A DNA stretch of 23,259 nucleotides from JAVBNW01 sp031551255 (GTDB lineage: Bacteria; Bacillota; Clostridia; Christensenellales; UBA1750), in the NCBI GenBank assembly GCA_031551255.1, contig JAVBNW010000091.1, forward strand, positions 1-23,259, read 5' to 3'. Below are positions 6,193 to 14,113 of this stretch, piece after piece. The notes below the pieces were generated by a model. It ran no database searches, was not told the origin of the DNA, and saw nothing but the letters and a program-made list of their open reading frames with translations. The first letter of the stretch is position 1. Each line of letters opens with the position of its first letter. Both the position numbers and the translations under genes were made by a program.

Positions 6193-6221
6193 ATCATAGT
6201 ACGAACATGCGTTCTTGTCAA
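6193..6221 (-). promoter_or_regulatory. Strong leftward promoter facing into the repressor gene
   Basis: On the minus strand TTGACA (6216 to 6221) and TATGAT (6193 to 6198) are 17 bases apart. The spacer contains GAACATGCGTTC (6203 to 6214) with inverted GAAC/GTTC ends, and the string TACGAAC also occurs at the switch operator near 5528. Transcription from here would run through the repressor gene on the opposite strand. Confidence 0.65.
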
Positions 6222-6330
6222 TTGGCGCGCCGGGTAAATATTCCAGCGTTACCTAATAGATCCAAAACTTAGGCGTATGGGAAATGTAAATATTGCCAGA
6301 TTTGGGGTTAAGTGGATAGTATACTTCCGG

Positions 6331-6359
6331 TTGAATCATTACTGGTCTAATGGTATATG
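6331..6359 (+). promoter_or_regulatory. Probable integrase promoter
   Basis: TTGAAT and TATATG are 17 bases apart, with TGG before the -10, ending 51 bases before the integrase ATG. Confidence 0.5.
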
Positions 6360-6410
6360 CTCTTAACTAAGTGTTAACATGATGCCTGACACAAAGCGCG
6401 AGGTGAGTAA

Positions 6411-7985
6411 ATGGATCAATACGCAATGTATTTGCGCAAGTCCCGTGTCGATATGGAGGCGGAGGCGCGTGGAGAAGGCGAAACGCTTGCTCGCCATAAA
6501 ACCATATTGCACGAACTCGCTGCCCGCCATGGCCACGGAATCGGAATGATATACGAAGAAATTGTAAGCGGGGAGACAATTGCAGACAGGCCGGAAGTAC
6601 AACGCCTTCTCGCTGATGTAGCTTCCGGTAAATGGACTGGCGTTTACGTAATGGAAGTCGAGCGCCTGGCCCGTGGCGATACAATGGATCAGGGCCGGAT
6701 GGCGCAGACCTTTCTGTATTCCCACACGAAGATCGTCACCCCTATGCGTACTTACAATCCGAGCGATGACGCAGATCTCGAATATTTCGAATTCTCGTTA
6801 TTCATGTCGCGCCGTGAGTATAAGACCATCAATAGGCGGATTCAGGCGGGGCGGATGCAATCCATACGTGAGGGAAAATACATCGCCTCCCGCCCTGCTT
6901 ATGGATATCGAAAAATCAGGGTTCCCAATGGTAAGGGATATACTCTTGAAATTATACCAGAAGAGGCTGATATAGTTCGGCAAATCTTCGCATGGTATCT
7001 TCATGGGCATGATGGCGAGCACATGGGAATTACACGCATCGCTAAGCGATTGTCCGATTTACGTATCGATCCAGGCGAGCAGGGTGGCGCATGGAAGTTT
7101 TGCCGCATCCAGCGCATGCTCATAAACGAGGTGTATATCGGCAAAATACGATGGGGGCGCGTGCGTGAGGAGAAGCGCATGGCAGGGCATATTGTCGAAA
7201 AATCTCGCGGACTCCGCGAAGATTATGTGCTTTTTGATGGTCTTCATGAGCCAATTATTGACGATGAGGTCTTTTTTGCTGTGCGGGAAAAGCTATCAGG
7301 TATACATGTGCCAATGCGTCAAGGCATGGCGTTGACCAACGTCTTGGCCGGTCTAGTGTATTGTGAAGCTTGTGGCCATTTACTTCGAGGTCTACCTGCA
7401 TCAGGCAGGTTCCCTGCGAAAATGTATTGCGCTACACATGGGTGCAATTGTGTACGCACGTATCGTGCTCCACTCGAAGAAGCGATCCTAAGTTCGTTGC
7501 GTGAATGGCTGGCGCTATATGAAGTTGGCAATGTGGACTCCGAGCAGAAGATTTCTGATGCTTCTATGCATAATGATGCTATGATTCGTGATGCGTTGGA
7601 TGTAATCGGTAAGGAAGCGCTCACGTTAAATGGGCAAAAAAATAGGCTCCACGATCTATTGGAGCAGGGTATTTATACGCCGGAAGTGTTCGCCGAGCGC
7701 ATGGTTGATTTGAAGGTGCGAATTGCGAAATCTGAAGAAGATCAAAAAAGATTACAGGCCGAATTGCAGGAGCTGAGAGGACAGCGACATGACATCGCCC
7801 TGTTGCTGCCTGCCGTACACCATGTATTGGACGTCTATGACGCGGCCGAGAGCGCGCAGGAGAAAAATGAACTTCTCAAATCGGTTATATCTCGGGTGGA
7901 CTATTTCAAGGAGATTAAGGGGAACCAACATGTCGACCCGAACCAGTTTACTATTCGGGTGTATCCACGAGTTGGTGATCCTTGA
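6411..7985 (+). CDS. int: Large serine recombinase (phage integrase)
   Basis: This 524-residue protein catalyses site-specific integration between attP and attB. Residues 1 to about 150 are the resolvase catalytic domain: Ser11 in YLRKSR is the nucleophile, and ERLARGD at 84 to 90 supplies active-site arginines. The recombinase domain spans about 155 to 295 (SRPAYGYRKIR, then ITRIAKRL and INEVYIGKIRWG). A zinc ribbon uses Cys318, Cys321, Cys340 and Cys345 or 347. A coiled coil runs from about 397 to 465 (ending EEDQKRLQAELQELRGQ), as needed for directionality control. The length is normal for the family and the gene is intact. AGGTGA precedes the ATG. It is the outermost phage gene, next to the host gene remnant. 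No recombination directionality factor is identifiable in the window. Confidence 0.95.
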   Translation: MDQYAMYLRKSRVDMEAEARGEGETLARHKTILHELAARHGHGIGMIYEEIVSGETIADRPEVQRLLADVASGKWTGVYVMEVERLARGDTMDQGRMAQTFLYSHTKIVTPMRTYNPSDDADLEYFEFSLFMSRREYKTINRRIQAGRMQSIREGKYIASRPAYGYRKIRVPNGKGYTLEIIPEEADIVRQIFAWYLHGHDGEHMGITRIAKRLSDLRIDPGEQGGAWKFCRIQRMLINEVYIGKIRWGRVREEKRMAGHIVEKSRGLREDYVLFDGLHEPIIDDEVFFAVREKLSGIHVPMRQGMALTNVLAGLVYCEACGHLLRGLPASGRFPAKMYCATHGCNCVRTYRAPLEEAILSSLREWLALYEVGNVDSEQKISDASMHNDAMIRDALDVIGKEALTLNGQKNRLHDLLEQGIYTPEVFAERMVDLKVRIAKSEEDQKRLQAELQELRGQRHDIALLLPAVHHVLDVYDAAESAQEKNELLKSVISRVDYFKEIKGNQHVDPNQFTIRVYPRVGDP

Positions 7986-8159
7986 GGATATCATATATCG
8001 TCGTACGTCTGCGACGAATTCTTCTCGTTGCCGATCTACCCGCAGTACCCGATCGAGAGCTGCGACAGCGGCGCGACCAACTGCTACTGCGGCCCGATGG
8101 CCGGCCTCGCGTCTACCCCGGTAACCAACTGCACAAACCTTTGTGGCAACTGCCGCTAA
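7986..8159 (+). pseudogene. 3' remnant of a cysteine-rich host gene at the prophage junction (attR side)
   Basis: Starting directly after the integrase stop and in the same frame, 57 codons run open to a TAA at 8157 to 8159. The clearly protein-like part begins near CDEFFSLPIYPQYPIESC and continues through NCYCGPMAGLA to NCTNLCGNCR, with eight cysteines in about 49 residues. There is no usable start codon or ribosome site, and a strong terminator follows 13 bases after the stop. This is what remains when a serine integrase inserts into the 3' part of a coding gene. The rest of the gene should lie beyond the left end of the prophage. The family is not recognised. Confidence 0.6.
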
Positions 8160-8172
8160 GGGGCCGGGCGAC

Positions 8173-8200
8173 AAAAAAGAGGGCTTCGGCCCTCTTTTTT
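8173..8200 (+). terminator. Strong bidirectional terminator
   Basis: AAAAAAGAGGGC and GCCCTCTTTTTT form a perfect 12-base stem with a TTCG tetraloop. It closes the disrupted cysteine-rich gene and isolates the prophage from the chromosome to the right. Confidence 0.95.
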
Positions 8201-8280
8201 GCGCGATAACAGGTTGAACATTATCGCCGCGAAGCGCAAGCTATTTAAACGAATTCTTCCTTTGCAGCGGTTTTATGGGT

Positions 8281-8443
8281 TATAGTGGGCCAACCTCAAA
8301 AGCAGAGCAATCGAGCGGATTTTTTCCCGCAAGGCGGCGTCGAGCTCCAGTCAGCGTAGCTGCCGGCTACGCTTCCTTACGCCTCCTTGCCTGCGAAAAA
8401 GCCTCTCGCTCGCCTGCCCCGTTTTTGAAGTTGGCCGATGATA
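8281..8443 (+). repeat. MITE-like 163-bp repeat, copy A
   Basis: The left end TATAGTGGGCCAACCTCAAA and the right end (complement TATCATCGGCCAACTTCAAA) are inverted copies. The interior contains the hairpin AGCGTAGC/GCTACGCT near 8352 to 8372. The whole unit aligns, in reverse orientation, with 23082 to 23245 at nearly identical length. No transposase is present, so this is a non-autonomous element if mobile. The right end adjoins the 3' element behind the flavin reductase gene. Confidence 0.75.
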
Positions 8444-8593
8444 AGAACGACGAAGATGGCATGGAGCGCGCGTCCGCCGTTCTTCTTGCTCCTCAAAAGC
8501 GCCTCAGCAGTTTTGAGGAAGAGGAGGGGCCACGGAGTGCAAAAAATCCCAGCGTCGCAACGCTGGGATTTTGGAGCGTAGTGCGCCCCGACG
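8440..8593 (-). repeat. Composite structured 3' element behind the flavin reductase gene (copy 1)
   Basis: Read on the minus strand from the gene stop, it runs: CGTCGGGGCGCACTACGCTCC-type leader; a perfect terminator (AAAATCCCAGCG stem, T run); CCCCTCCTCTTCC; a hairpin with CCTCAAAA/TTTTGAGG arms (8491 to 8518) and CTGAGG in the loop; then AAGAAGAACG pairing with CGTTCTT further on. The same order of blocks occurs after the GH105-like gene and, without the first hairpin, after feoB, with different stem sequences. Confidence 0.7.
8541..8572 (-). terminator. Terminator of the flavin reductase transcript
   Basis: AAAATCCCAGCGT and ACGCTGGGATTTT form a perfect 13-base stem around CGCA. T runs on both sides let it work in both directions. 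It begins 21 bases after the flavin reductase stop. Confidence 0.95.
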
Positions 8594-9094
8594 TCATGTG
8601 GCATAGCAGGCGACGATCTCTCCAAAGTACAGCGTGTGAAAATCTCCATCCTTATAGGAGCGCGCGATGCCCTCCGCCATGCGGTTGCCATTCATGTCCG
8701 TGGCGTATACGACGCGGCACTCCAGATGCAAATCGCATTCCGCCACGATCGGGCAGTCGACCGCCTGCGCCGGCGCAGCGGTAATATGCGCCTGCGCAAA
8801 TTTGTCAGTATCCCGACCCGAGCGGGTTCCGCATAGCTTGAGCGCATCCGCGAGCTCGCCCTGGCGCGGAATGGATACTGTGAATACGTCCGTGCTCTCG
8901 ACCATAGGGTGCGTGTGGCGAGAGAGCCTTACCATGGCCATGAACACGGGCTTTCCCCACGCGTCTCCTATTGTGGCCCAGCCGATGGTCATGGTGTTGG
9001 CGCCTCCGTCGCACTTGGCGTTGAGAAACGCTCCTCCGTTGTTCAAGGCCCAGGAAAGCCTAGGGGTGATATCGGCATGGTTGAGTTTTTTCAT
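8594..9094 (-). CDS. Flavin reductase-like FMN-binding protein
   Basis: The ATG at 9094 follows GAGGAGGAGG five bases upstream; an in-frame ATG at 9124 lacks such a site. The 166-residue product matches the split-barrel flavin reductase domain: ANTMTIGWATIGDAWGKPVF binds FMN, followed by SRHTHPMVESTDVFTVSIP. Members bind FMN and act as NAD(P)H:flavin reductases or flavoproteins in redox metabolism of anaerobes, and no second domain is present. It lies 37 bases after the MBL-fold gene on the same strand, so the two probably form an operon. MBL and flavin reductase domains are combined in oxygen-detoxifying flavodiiron-type systems, but this MBL protein lacks the features needed to claim that. 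Confidence 0.85.
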   Translation of the reverse strand: MKKLNHADITPRLSWALNNGGAFLNAKCDGGANTMTIGWATIGDAWGKPVFMAMVRLSRHTHPMVESTDVFTVSIPRQGELADALKLCGTRSGRDTDKFAQAHITAAPAQAVDCPIVAECDLHLECRVVYATDMNGNRMAEGIARSYKDGDFHTLYFGEIVACYAT

Positions 9095-9131
9095 GTGAAC
9101 CTCCTCCTCTATGCGGCGTATCATATGCCGC

Positions 9132-9764
9132 TTAGCTGTTTTTTAGATCCTTAGCGGTAGCCGATACTAAAAAGAAGTTATCGTGCCCGGGCACGATGAT
9201 ATCGGCCAGGGATGCGAGCTTCTCGTGAGAAGATGTGCAGGCTGCAAAATCCACGCTGTTGAAATAGCCCACGCGAGCGGTGAAGAAATCCCGCGTCATC
9301 ACGGCGTCGCCCACCACCGCGATCATCCCCTCGGCCGCGCGGAACAGGAGCCCTAAAAGGCCCATAGTATGCCCGGGAAGGGCGATCGCCTTCACGCCCG
9401 GAATGATTTCATCTGCGTCGCTTACCGCAATCGCTCCGGGAAGTTTGACGAGCTCCGGCTCGCCGGCGGGGACGTACAGCTTTGCGTGCGAAAGCCCGGA
9501 AATCCCCATCGCGTGGTCGCCATGGTGGTGGGTGATAAACACCGCGTCAATATCCTTCAAATGAAGACCCGTGCGCCGAAACAGCGTGGCCTCCATCGCT
9601 TCGGGTTCCTCAGAAGGATCGGCCAGAAGAACCTTCCCGTCCGCCCGGATCAACGTGCTGGTACATAGCACCGGGCGCATGGCCTTGTCGTCCCCCTCGC
9701 CCCAAAAGCGGTTGCGGCTGATGTTGCCGATGGTTAGAACGCTCCACGTAACAAGTTCTCCCAT
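9132..9764 (-). CDS. Metallo-beta-lactamase fold hydrolase
   Basis: This 210-residue protein carries the family motif HxHxDH at residues 79 to 84 (THHHGDHAMG). Further metal ligands lie in ALPGHTMG, AVVGDAVMT and VPGHDN, so the binuclear metal site is complete. The domain fills the whole protein and there is no signal peptide. Members hydrolyse thioesters, lactones, phosphodiesters or related bonds, and the substrate cannot be told from sequence. GGGAGG precedes the ATG by seven bases. It is the first gene of a likely two-gene operon with the flavin reductase. Confidence 0.85.
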   Translation of the reverse strand: MGELVTWSVLTIGNISRNRFWGEGDDKAMRPVLCTSTLIRADGKVLLADPSEEPEAMEATLFRRTGLHLKDIDAVFITHHHGDHAMGISGLSHAKLYVPAGEPELVKLPGAIAVSDADEIIPGVKAIALPGHTMGLLGLLFRAAEGMIAVVGDAVMTRDFFTARVGYFNSVDFAACTSSHEKLASLADIIVPGHDNFFLVSATAKDLKNS

Positions 9765-9840
9765 TGCGAAACCTCCCGTTGCCTTTCTTTTGACGATGCA
9801 TTAGTGATCTGGCACAATTACCAATACGATTTGGCGCAGA

Positions 9841-9945
9841 TCTTTTTCCATCCGGCATCGTCGCTTTCCGGTTGGCGTAGCGCTGCTACGCCTGCGCTCC
9901 GGCCCCTTGTCGGACGGAATAATTTCTCGCGAAACCGCATTTTGA
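9841..9945 (+). repeat. Diverged or partial copy of the MITE-like repeat
   Basis: The central part aligns with copy A in the same orientation: a T-rich start, CGTCGCTTTCCGGTTGGCGTAGC, then the hairpin GGCGTAGC/GCTACGCC (9874 to 9892), CTCCGGCCCCTTG and CTCGCGAAACCGCATTTTGA. The terminal inverted repeats are not recognisable. It lies just behind the purL stop. Confidence 0.45.
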
Positions 9946-9959
9946 GCTGTGTCAAAACT

Positions 9960-12900
9960 CTAACGGTAGTACAGCACGCCGGATCTGAAGATCTTATCGA
10001 ACTTGTCGCCGGGAATGTTTTTGAGAACCCCCGCCATGCCCGCCCGCTCGGAATGCCCCATCTTGCCCAACACTCGGCCGTCCGGGCTACAAATCCCCTC
10101 AATCGCCCACATGGAGCCGTTGAGGTTATAGCGCGGATCCATCGTAGGGTTGCCCTCTAAATCGACGTACTGCGTGCAGATCTGGCCGCCCGTGCTCAGG
10201 CGCTCGAGCTCGTTCATCGGCGCCACAAACCGGCCCTCGCCGTGAGACACCGGGATCATATGCCGCTCTCCCTCCTCGCACAGCGCATACCAGGGCGACA
10301 GCTTGGAAACCACCCAGGTTTCCACCGCGTGGGATACGTGCCTGCCGACGGTGTTAAACGTAAGCGTCGGCGCATCCTCGCGCATATCACGGTACTCGCC
10401 GTACGGCGCAAGGCCCAGCTTTACCAACGCCTGGAAGCCGTTGCAGATGCCCAACATCAGCCCGTCGCGCTGTGTAAGAAGCTCCATCACCGCATCCCGA
10501 AGGCGTGGATGATTGAGGAACGATACGATGAACTTAGCCGAGCCTTCCGGCTCGTCCCCTGAGGAGAATCCCCCCGGCAGCGCGACGATTTGCGATGCGC
10601 GAATTCCCTTTTCGAAGGCCTCGACGCTCTGCTCGATGTCCGAAGGCGTGAGATTGCGCACCACACAGACTTGCGCGCGCCCCCCCGCCCGTTCGAATGC
10701 GCGCGCGGTGTCGATTTCGCTGTTCGTGCCCGGAAATGCCGCCACAAATGCTCGCGGAGCGGCAATGGGGGAGGATGCGGCTATGGCGGGCTTGGGCGCG
10801 GAGTAGATCTGGGGAATGTCGCCCTCGATGTGCGGCCCTTCGATCGCAAATACGCCGCTAAGCGGCGCTTCGTACGCGACGAGCACGTCCTCCAGCGCAA
10901 GGCTGAAGTCTTGCGCGGTGATCATCGTAGCTTCGCTTACGAAGCCAAGCTCGATCCTATCGAGCCCATCCGCGCGCCAATCTCCCTCCACTTCCAGCAC
11001 AAAGGAACCATAGCGCGGCTCAAACAGCCCGCTATGCGGCAGGTTTTCGAGCTCCGCCCCCAGATGGTTGCCCAAGCACATTTTAGAGATTGCGGCGGCG
11101 ATGCCGCCAAAGCCCACGGTGTGCGCCGACAGCACCGCGCCCGAGCGGATGCCGTCCCTGACGGCGGCCAGCAGCTTCTTTTGATACTCCCATTCCGGCA
11201 GGCGGCTTACATCTTCGCGGGCGGGGAGGTATACGATGCGGTTGCCCGGGCGCTTGAACTCCGCCGAACGGATGAGTTCGGCATCCCCGACGCACAGCGC
11301 GAAGGAGACGAGCGTCGGCGGCACGTCAAGATCCATAAACGAGCCGGACATCGAGTCCTTGCCGCCTATGGATGCGACCCCCATCGCCTTTTGCGCGTCC
11401 AACGCGCCAAGCAGCGCGGCGACGGGTTTCCCCCAGCGCGCGGGATCCTCGCGCAGGCGCTCGAAGTATTCTTGAAAGGTGAGGTACGCTTTTTCGTGAT
11501 CCCCCCCGGCGGCCACCAGGCGGGAGAGGCTTTCAAGCACTGCCGCCGCCGAGCCGTGGTAAGGGCTCCACGAGGAAAGATAAGGGTCGAAGCCGTGGGC
11601 CATGATCGTGGCCGCGCGGGTTTCGCCATTGGCCGGCAATTTGGCCGCCATGGCCTGCGTAGGCGTCTTTTGCCGCCTGCCGCCATAGGGCATCAGCACG
11701 CTCGCCGCGCCGACCATGGAATCGAAGCGCTCCGCAAGGCCCTGCTGCGATGCGGCGTTGAGCGAGCACACCGCGCTCAGCCAGCCTTCCCGGCTGGGAG
11801 CGCTCATTTCTCTATAAGGGTGCAGCCCGGCGTCGGGCGATACGATATGCGCGCGCGCATGCTGCTCCGCGCCGTTGGTGTCAAGAAACGCGCGGGAGAG
11901 GTCGACGATGGTTTTGCCGCGCCAGCGCATCGAAAGCCGCGGCGCTTGCGTTACCTCGGCCACCGGCGTCGCCTCCAGGTTTTCTTGTGCCGCACCCGCG
12001 ACGAGCGTCGCAACATCCCCTGGGGCTACCACGACCGCCATGCGCTCCTGGGATTCGGAAATCGCCAGCTCCGTGCCGTCGAGCCCCTCGTACTTTTTCG
12101 GAACCTTATCAAGGTCGATGAAAAGGCCGTCGGCCAGCTCGCCGATCGCCACCGACACCCCGCCCGCGCCAAAGTCGTTGCAGCGCTTGATCAGCCGCGT
12201 CACCTCGGGGTTGCGCATCAGCCTTTGCAGCTTGCGCTCGGTGACGGGGTTGCCCTTTTGCACCTCCGCGCCGCATTCGGCCAAAGAATCTTCCGTGTGC
12301 TCCTTCGAGGAGCCGGTCGCGCCGCCGCAGCCGTCGCGGCCCGTGCGCCCGCCCAGCAGCACCACGACGTCCCCCGGCTCGGGCCGCTCGCGCACCACGT
12401 TTTCCTTCGGGGCCGCGCCCACCACCGCGCCGATTTCCATGCGCTTGGCGACGTAGCCCTCGTGGTAAATTTCCGTCACTTGCCCTGTGGCAAGGCCGAT
12501 TTGGTTTCCGTACGCGGAAAAACCCGCCGCCGCTCCGGCGGCGATCTTGCGCTGGCTCAGCTTGCCGGGCAGGGTGCCTGAAAGCGGCCCGGTCGGGTCG
12601 CCCGAGCCGGTGACGCGCATGGCCTGGTAGACGTAGGAGCGACCGGACAGGGGATCGCGGATCGCCCCGCCCAGACAGGTTGCCGCGCCGCCGAACGGCT
12701 CAATTTCCGTGGGATGATTGTGCGTTTCGTTTTTAAACATCACGAGCCAATCCTGCATCTTGCCGTTCACTTCGATGGAAACGGCGATGGAGCAGGCGTT
12801 GATTTCCTCGGATTCGTCCACCCCGATAAGCTCGCCGCGCTTTTTGAGGATGCGCGGGCCGGTGAGAGCGATGTCCATCAAAGAGGGGGGATTGTCTCTT

Positions 12901-13691
12901 AGAAGTTCTTCGCGGTCGGCGAGATACGAAAGAAAGCTCTGTTTAATTTGCTGCGCAAAGCCGGCTTGGTCAAACGTCACGTCGTCAAGCGTCGTCAAGA
13001 ACGTCGTATGGCGGCAATGATCCGACCAATAGGTGTCGATCACGCGAAGCTCGGTAGAAGTCGGATCCCGGCGCTCCTCATCGCGAAAATAGGTTTGCAC
13101 GAAACAAAGATCCGAATCAGTCATCGCCATGCCCATTTCGCGGCGGTACGCGGCGAGCGCGTCCGGCGGCATGGCGCAAAACCCCGTGGCCGTTTGCACG
13201 TCGGGAGCGGCGGGGTATTCGGTATGAAGGGTTTGGGGTTTGTCCGCCGAGGCCTCGCGAGATTCGACGGGGTTGATCACATACGCCTTCACGCGGCGCA
13301 TATCCTCATCCGAAATCTCTCCGCTCAGCGCAAAGAGCTTCGCGGTTCGCACCCGACCCGTGCGGCCCGTAATGAGCGCGATGCACTGTTCGGCGCTGTC
13401 GGCGCGCTGGTCGTACTGGCCGGGCAGGTATTCCACCGCAAACGTCCGCTCGCCGCCGAGCAGCGGAAAGATTTCGTCGTACGCGTCATCCGCCATAGGT
13501 TCGCGAAAGATCTGATCCCGCGCGCGCGCGTATTCGGCGCCGCTCAGATCCTCCACATCGTACCGATTCGCAATGCGAACGCTACTCAGCCCGTCAAGGC
13601 GAAGATTTTCTTTCAGATCCGCAAGCATTCCCTGCGCTTCGATATCAAACCCTTCGCGCTTGATCACATAGACGCGCCGCACACCCGCCAT
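9960..13691 (-). CDS. purL: Phosphoribosylformylglycinamidine synthase, single-chain
   Basis: This 1243-residue enzyme converts FGAR, glutamine and ATP to FGAM, the fourth step of purine synthesis. In order it has an N-terminal PurS-like part (VYVIKREGFDIEAQGMLADL), a linker domain with DTYWSDHCRHTTF, two AIR-synthase-like ATP-binding halves (MFKNETHNHPTEIEPFGGAA; GRTGRDGCGGATGSS; later SIGGKDSMSG), and a C-terminal class I glutamine amidotransferase starting AFVAAFPGTNSEID. In that last domain Cys1083 (LGICNGFQ) is the nucleophile, and His1213 and Glu1215 (GHSER) complete the triad. All key residues are present and the length is typical of the clostridial fused form. The gene stands alone and diverges from metK across about 420 bases. 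Only a -10-like TATACT near 13750 (minus strand) is visible as promoter. Confidence 0.97.
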   Translation of the reverse strand: MAGVRRVYVIKREGFDIEAQGMLADLKENLRLDGLSSVRIANRYDVEDLSGAEYARARDQIFREPMADDAYDEIFPLLGGERTFAVEYLPGQYDQRADSAEQCIALITGRTGRVRTAKLFALSGEISDEDMRRVKAYVINPVESREASADKPQTLHTEYPAAPDVQTATGFCAMPPDALAAYRREMGMAMTDSDLCFVQTYFRDEERRDPTSTELRVIDTYWSDHCRHTTFLTTLDDVTFDQAGFAQQIKQSFLSYLADREELLRDNPPSLMDIALTGPRILKKRGELIGVDESEEINACSIAVSIEVNGKMQDWLVMFKNETHNHPTEIEPFGGAATCLGGAIRDPLSGRSYVYQAMRVTGSGDPTGPLSGTLPGKLSQRKIAAGAAAGFSAYGNQIGLATGQVTEIYHEGYVAKRMEIGAVVGAAPKENVVRERPEPGDVVVLLGGRTGRDGCGGATGSSKEHTEDSLAECGAEVQKGNPVTERKLQRLMRNPEVTRLIKRCNDFGAGGVSVAIGELADGLFIDLDKVPKKYEGLDGTELAISESQERMAVVVAPGDVATLVAGAAQENLEATPVAEVTQAPRLSMRWRGKTIVDLSRAFLDTNGAEQHARAHIVSPDAGLHPYREMSAPSREGWLSAVCSLNAASQQGLAERFDSMVGAASVLMPYGGRRQKTPTQAMAAKLPANGETRAATIMAHGFDPYLSSWSPYHGSAAAVLESLSRLVAAGGDHEKAYLTFQEYFERLREDPARWGKPVAALLGALDAQKAMGVASIGGKDSMSGSFMDLDVPPTLVSFALCVGDAELIRSAEFKRPGNRIVYLPAREDVSRLPEWEYQKKLLAAVRDGIRSGAVLSAHTVGFGGIAAAISKMCLGNHLGAELENLPHSGLFEPRYGSFVLEVEGDWRADGLDRIELGFVSEATMITAQDFSLALEDVLVAYEAPLSGVFAIEGPHIEGDIPQIYSAPKPAIAASSPIAAPRAFVAAFPGTNSEIDTARAFERAGGRAQVCVVRNLTPSDIEQSVEAFEKGIRASQIVALPGGFSSGDEPEGSAKFIVSFLNHPRLRDAVMELLTQRDGLMLGICNGFQALVKLGLAPYGEYRDMREDAPTLTFNTVGRHVSHAVETWVVSKLSPWYALCEEGERHMIPVSHGEGRFVAPMNELERLSTGGQICTQYVDLEGNPTMDPRYNLNGSMWAIEGICSPDGRVLGKMGHSERAGMAGVLKNIPGDKFDKIFRSGVLYYR

Positions 13692-13871
13692 AGCAATATC
13701 CCCCTTGCCGAATTCACATGTCTATACCGCATATTTCCACAAGGACAAGTATAGCATATCCGCGCCCAAATCTTGCGAAGCAAACGTAAAATCCGGTTGC
13801 AGACGAGTCGCTGCCAATGAAAAGCCATAGCGCCCGAATGTGAACGAAAAGAATTTTTTAGCATATTTGGA

Positions 13872-13900
13872 TTGACAAAAAGAATTTTTTATCGTATTAT
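13872..13900 (+). promoter_or_regulatory. metK promoter
   Basis: TTGACA and TATTAT are 17 bases apart in AT-rich DNA. Transcription should start near 13907, about 17 bases before the riboswitch P1 helix. Confidence 0.85.
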
Positions 13901-13923
13901 GACACATACAATTGAATAGAACG

Positions 13924-14021
13924 CCTTATAAAGAGTGGTTGAGGGACGGGCCCTATGAAACCCGGCAACCTGCCCGAATGGGAGGGGTGCCAAATCCCGC
14001 GGCGAAAGCCGGCAGATGAGG
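13924..14021 (+). ncRNA. SAM-I (S-box) riboswitch
   Basis: The core shows the canonical S-box landmarks in order: AAGAGTGGTTGAGGGAC, GGCCCTATGAAACCCGGCAA, then GGGTGCCAAATCC and GCCGGCAGATGAGG. P1 is closed by CCTTAT (13924 to 13929) with ATGAGG (14016 to 14021). Binding of S-adenosylmethionine stabilises P1 and lets the following terminator form, so metK is shut off when SAM is abundant. Confidence 0.96.
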
Positions 14022-14032
14022 TAAATTTATAG

Positions 14033-14069
14033 AACCCTTCTGTATTGGCATCGTGCAGAAAGGTTTTTT
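14033..14069 (+). terminator. Riboswitch-controlled terminator
   Basis: AACCCTTCTG (14033 to 14042) pairs with CAGAAAGGTT (14056 to 14065), with one mismatch, and six T follow from 14064. It lies 11 bases after the aptamer and 44 bases before the metK start, the position of the expression platform. Confidence 0.85.
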
Positions 14070-14113
14070 GCTTTCCATGGGCGTTCTTTCATACACTTGA
14101 AAGGAGAATTCCC

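Larger units (their letters stand above)
6065..6410. other. Intergenic region between repressor and integrase
   Basis: About 345 bases without a firm gene. It holds the leftward promoter at 6193 to 6221, the possible small frame starting at 6145 and the integrase promoter at 6331 to 6359. The part between about 6225 and 6330 is AT-rich and shows nothing else I can name. Confidence 0.6.
1..8000. mobile_element. Right end of an integrated temperate prophage (left end outside window)
   Basis: This region contains a large serine integrase at the outer edge, a divergent repressor/Cro-like switch and a leftward cluster of small early and replication genes (DnaD-like, helicase, zinc-ribbon proteins). 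That is the standard right-end layout of a siphovirus-type prophage of Bacillota. Host-type genes begin after about 7986, where the tail of a cysteine-rich reading frame follows the integrase. No structural genes are visible, so most of the phage lies left of position 1. The exact crossover point cannot be read because the other junction is absent. Confidence 0.9.

Noticed and set aside
7986..8200. tRNA gene as the phage attachment site
   Set aside because: No cloverleaf or T-loop sequence is present at the junction; the serine integrase and the cysteine-rich reading frame point to a protein-coding target.
8594..9764. Split flavodiiron protein made of the MBL and flavin reductase genes
   Set aside because: The flavin reductase-like protein is a split-barrel FMN-binding type rather than a flavodoxin, and the MBL protein keeps a zinc-type HxHxDH site, so only an operon is claimed.
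10590..12581. Long open frame (663 codons) on the plus strand
   Set aside because: It is antisense to the conserved core of purL. Its composition (very rich in Arg, His, Ala) is typical of a shadow frame in GC-rich DNA, and no domain is recognisable.
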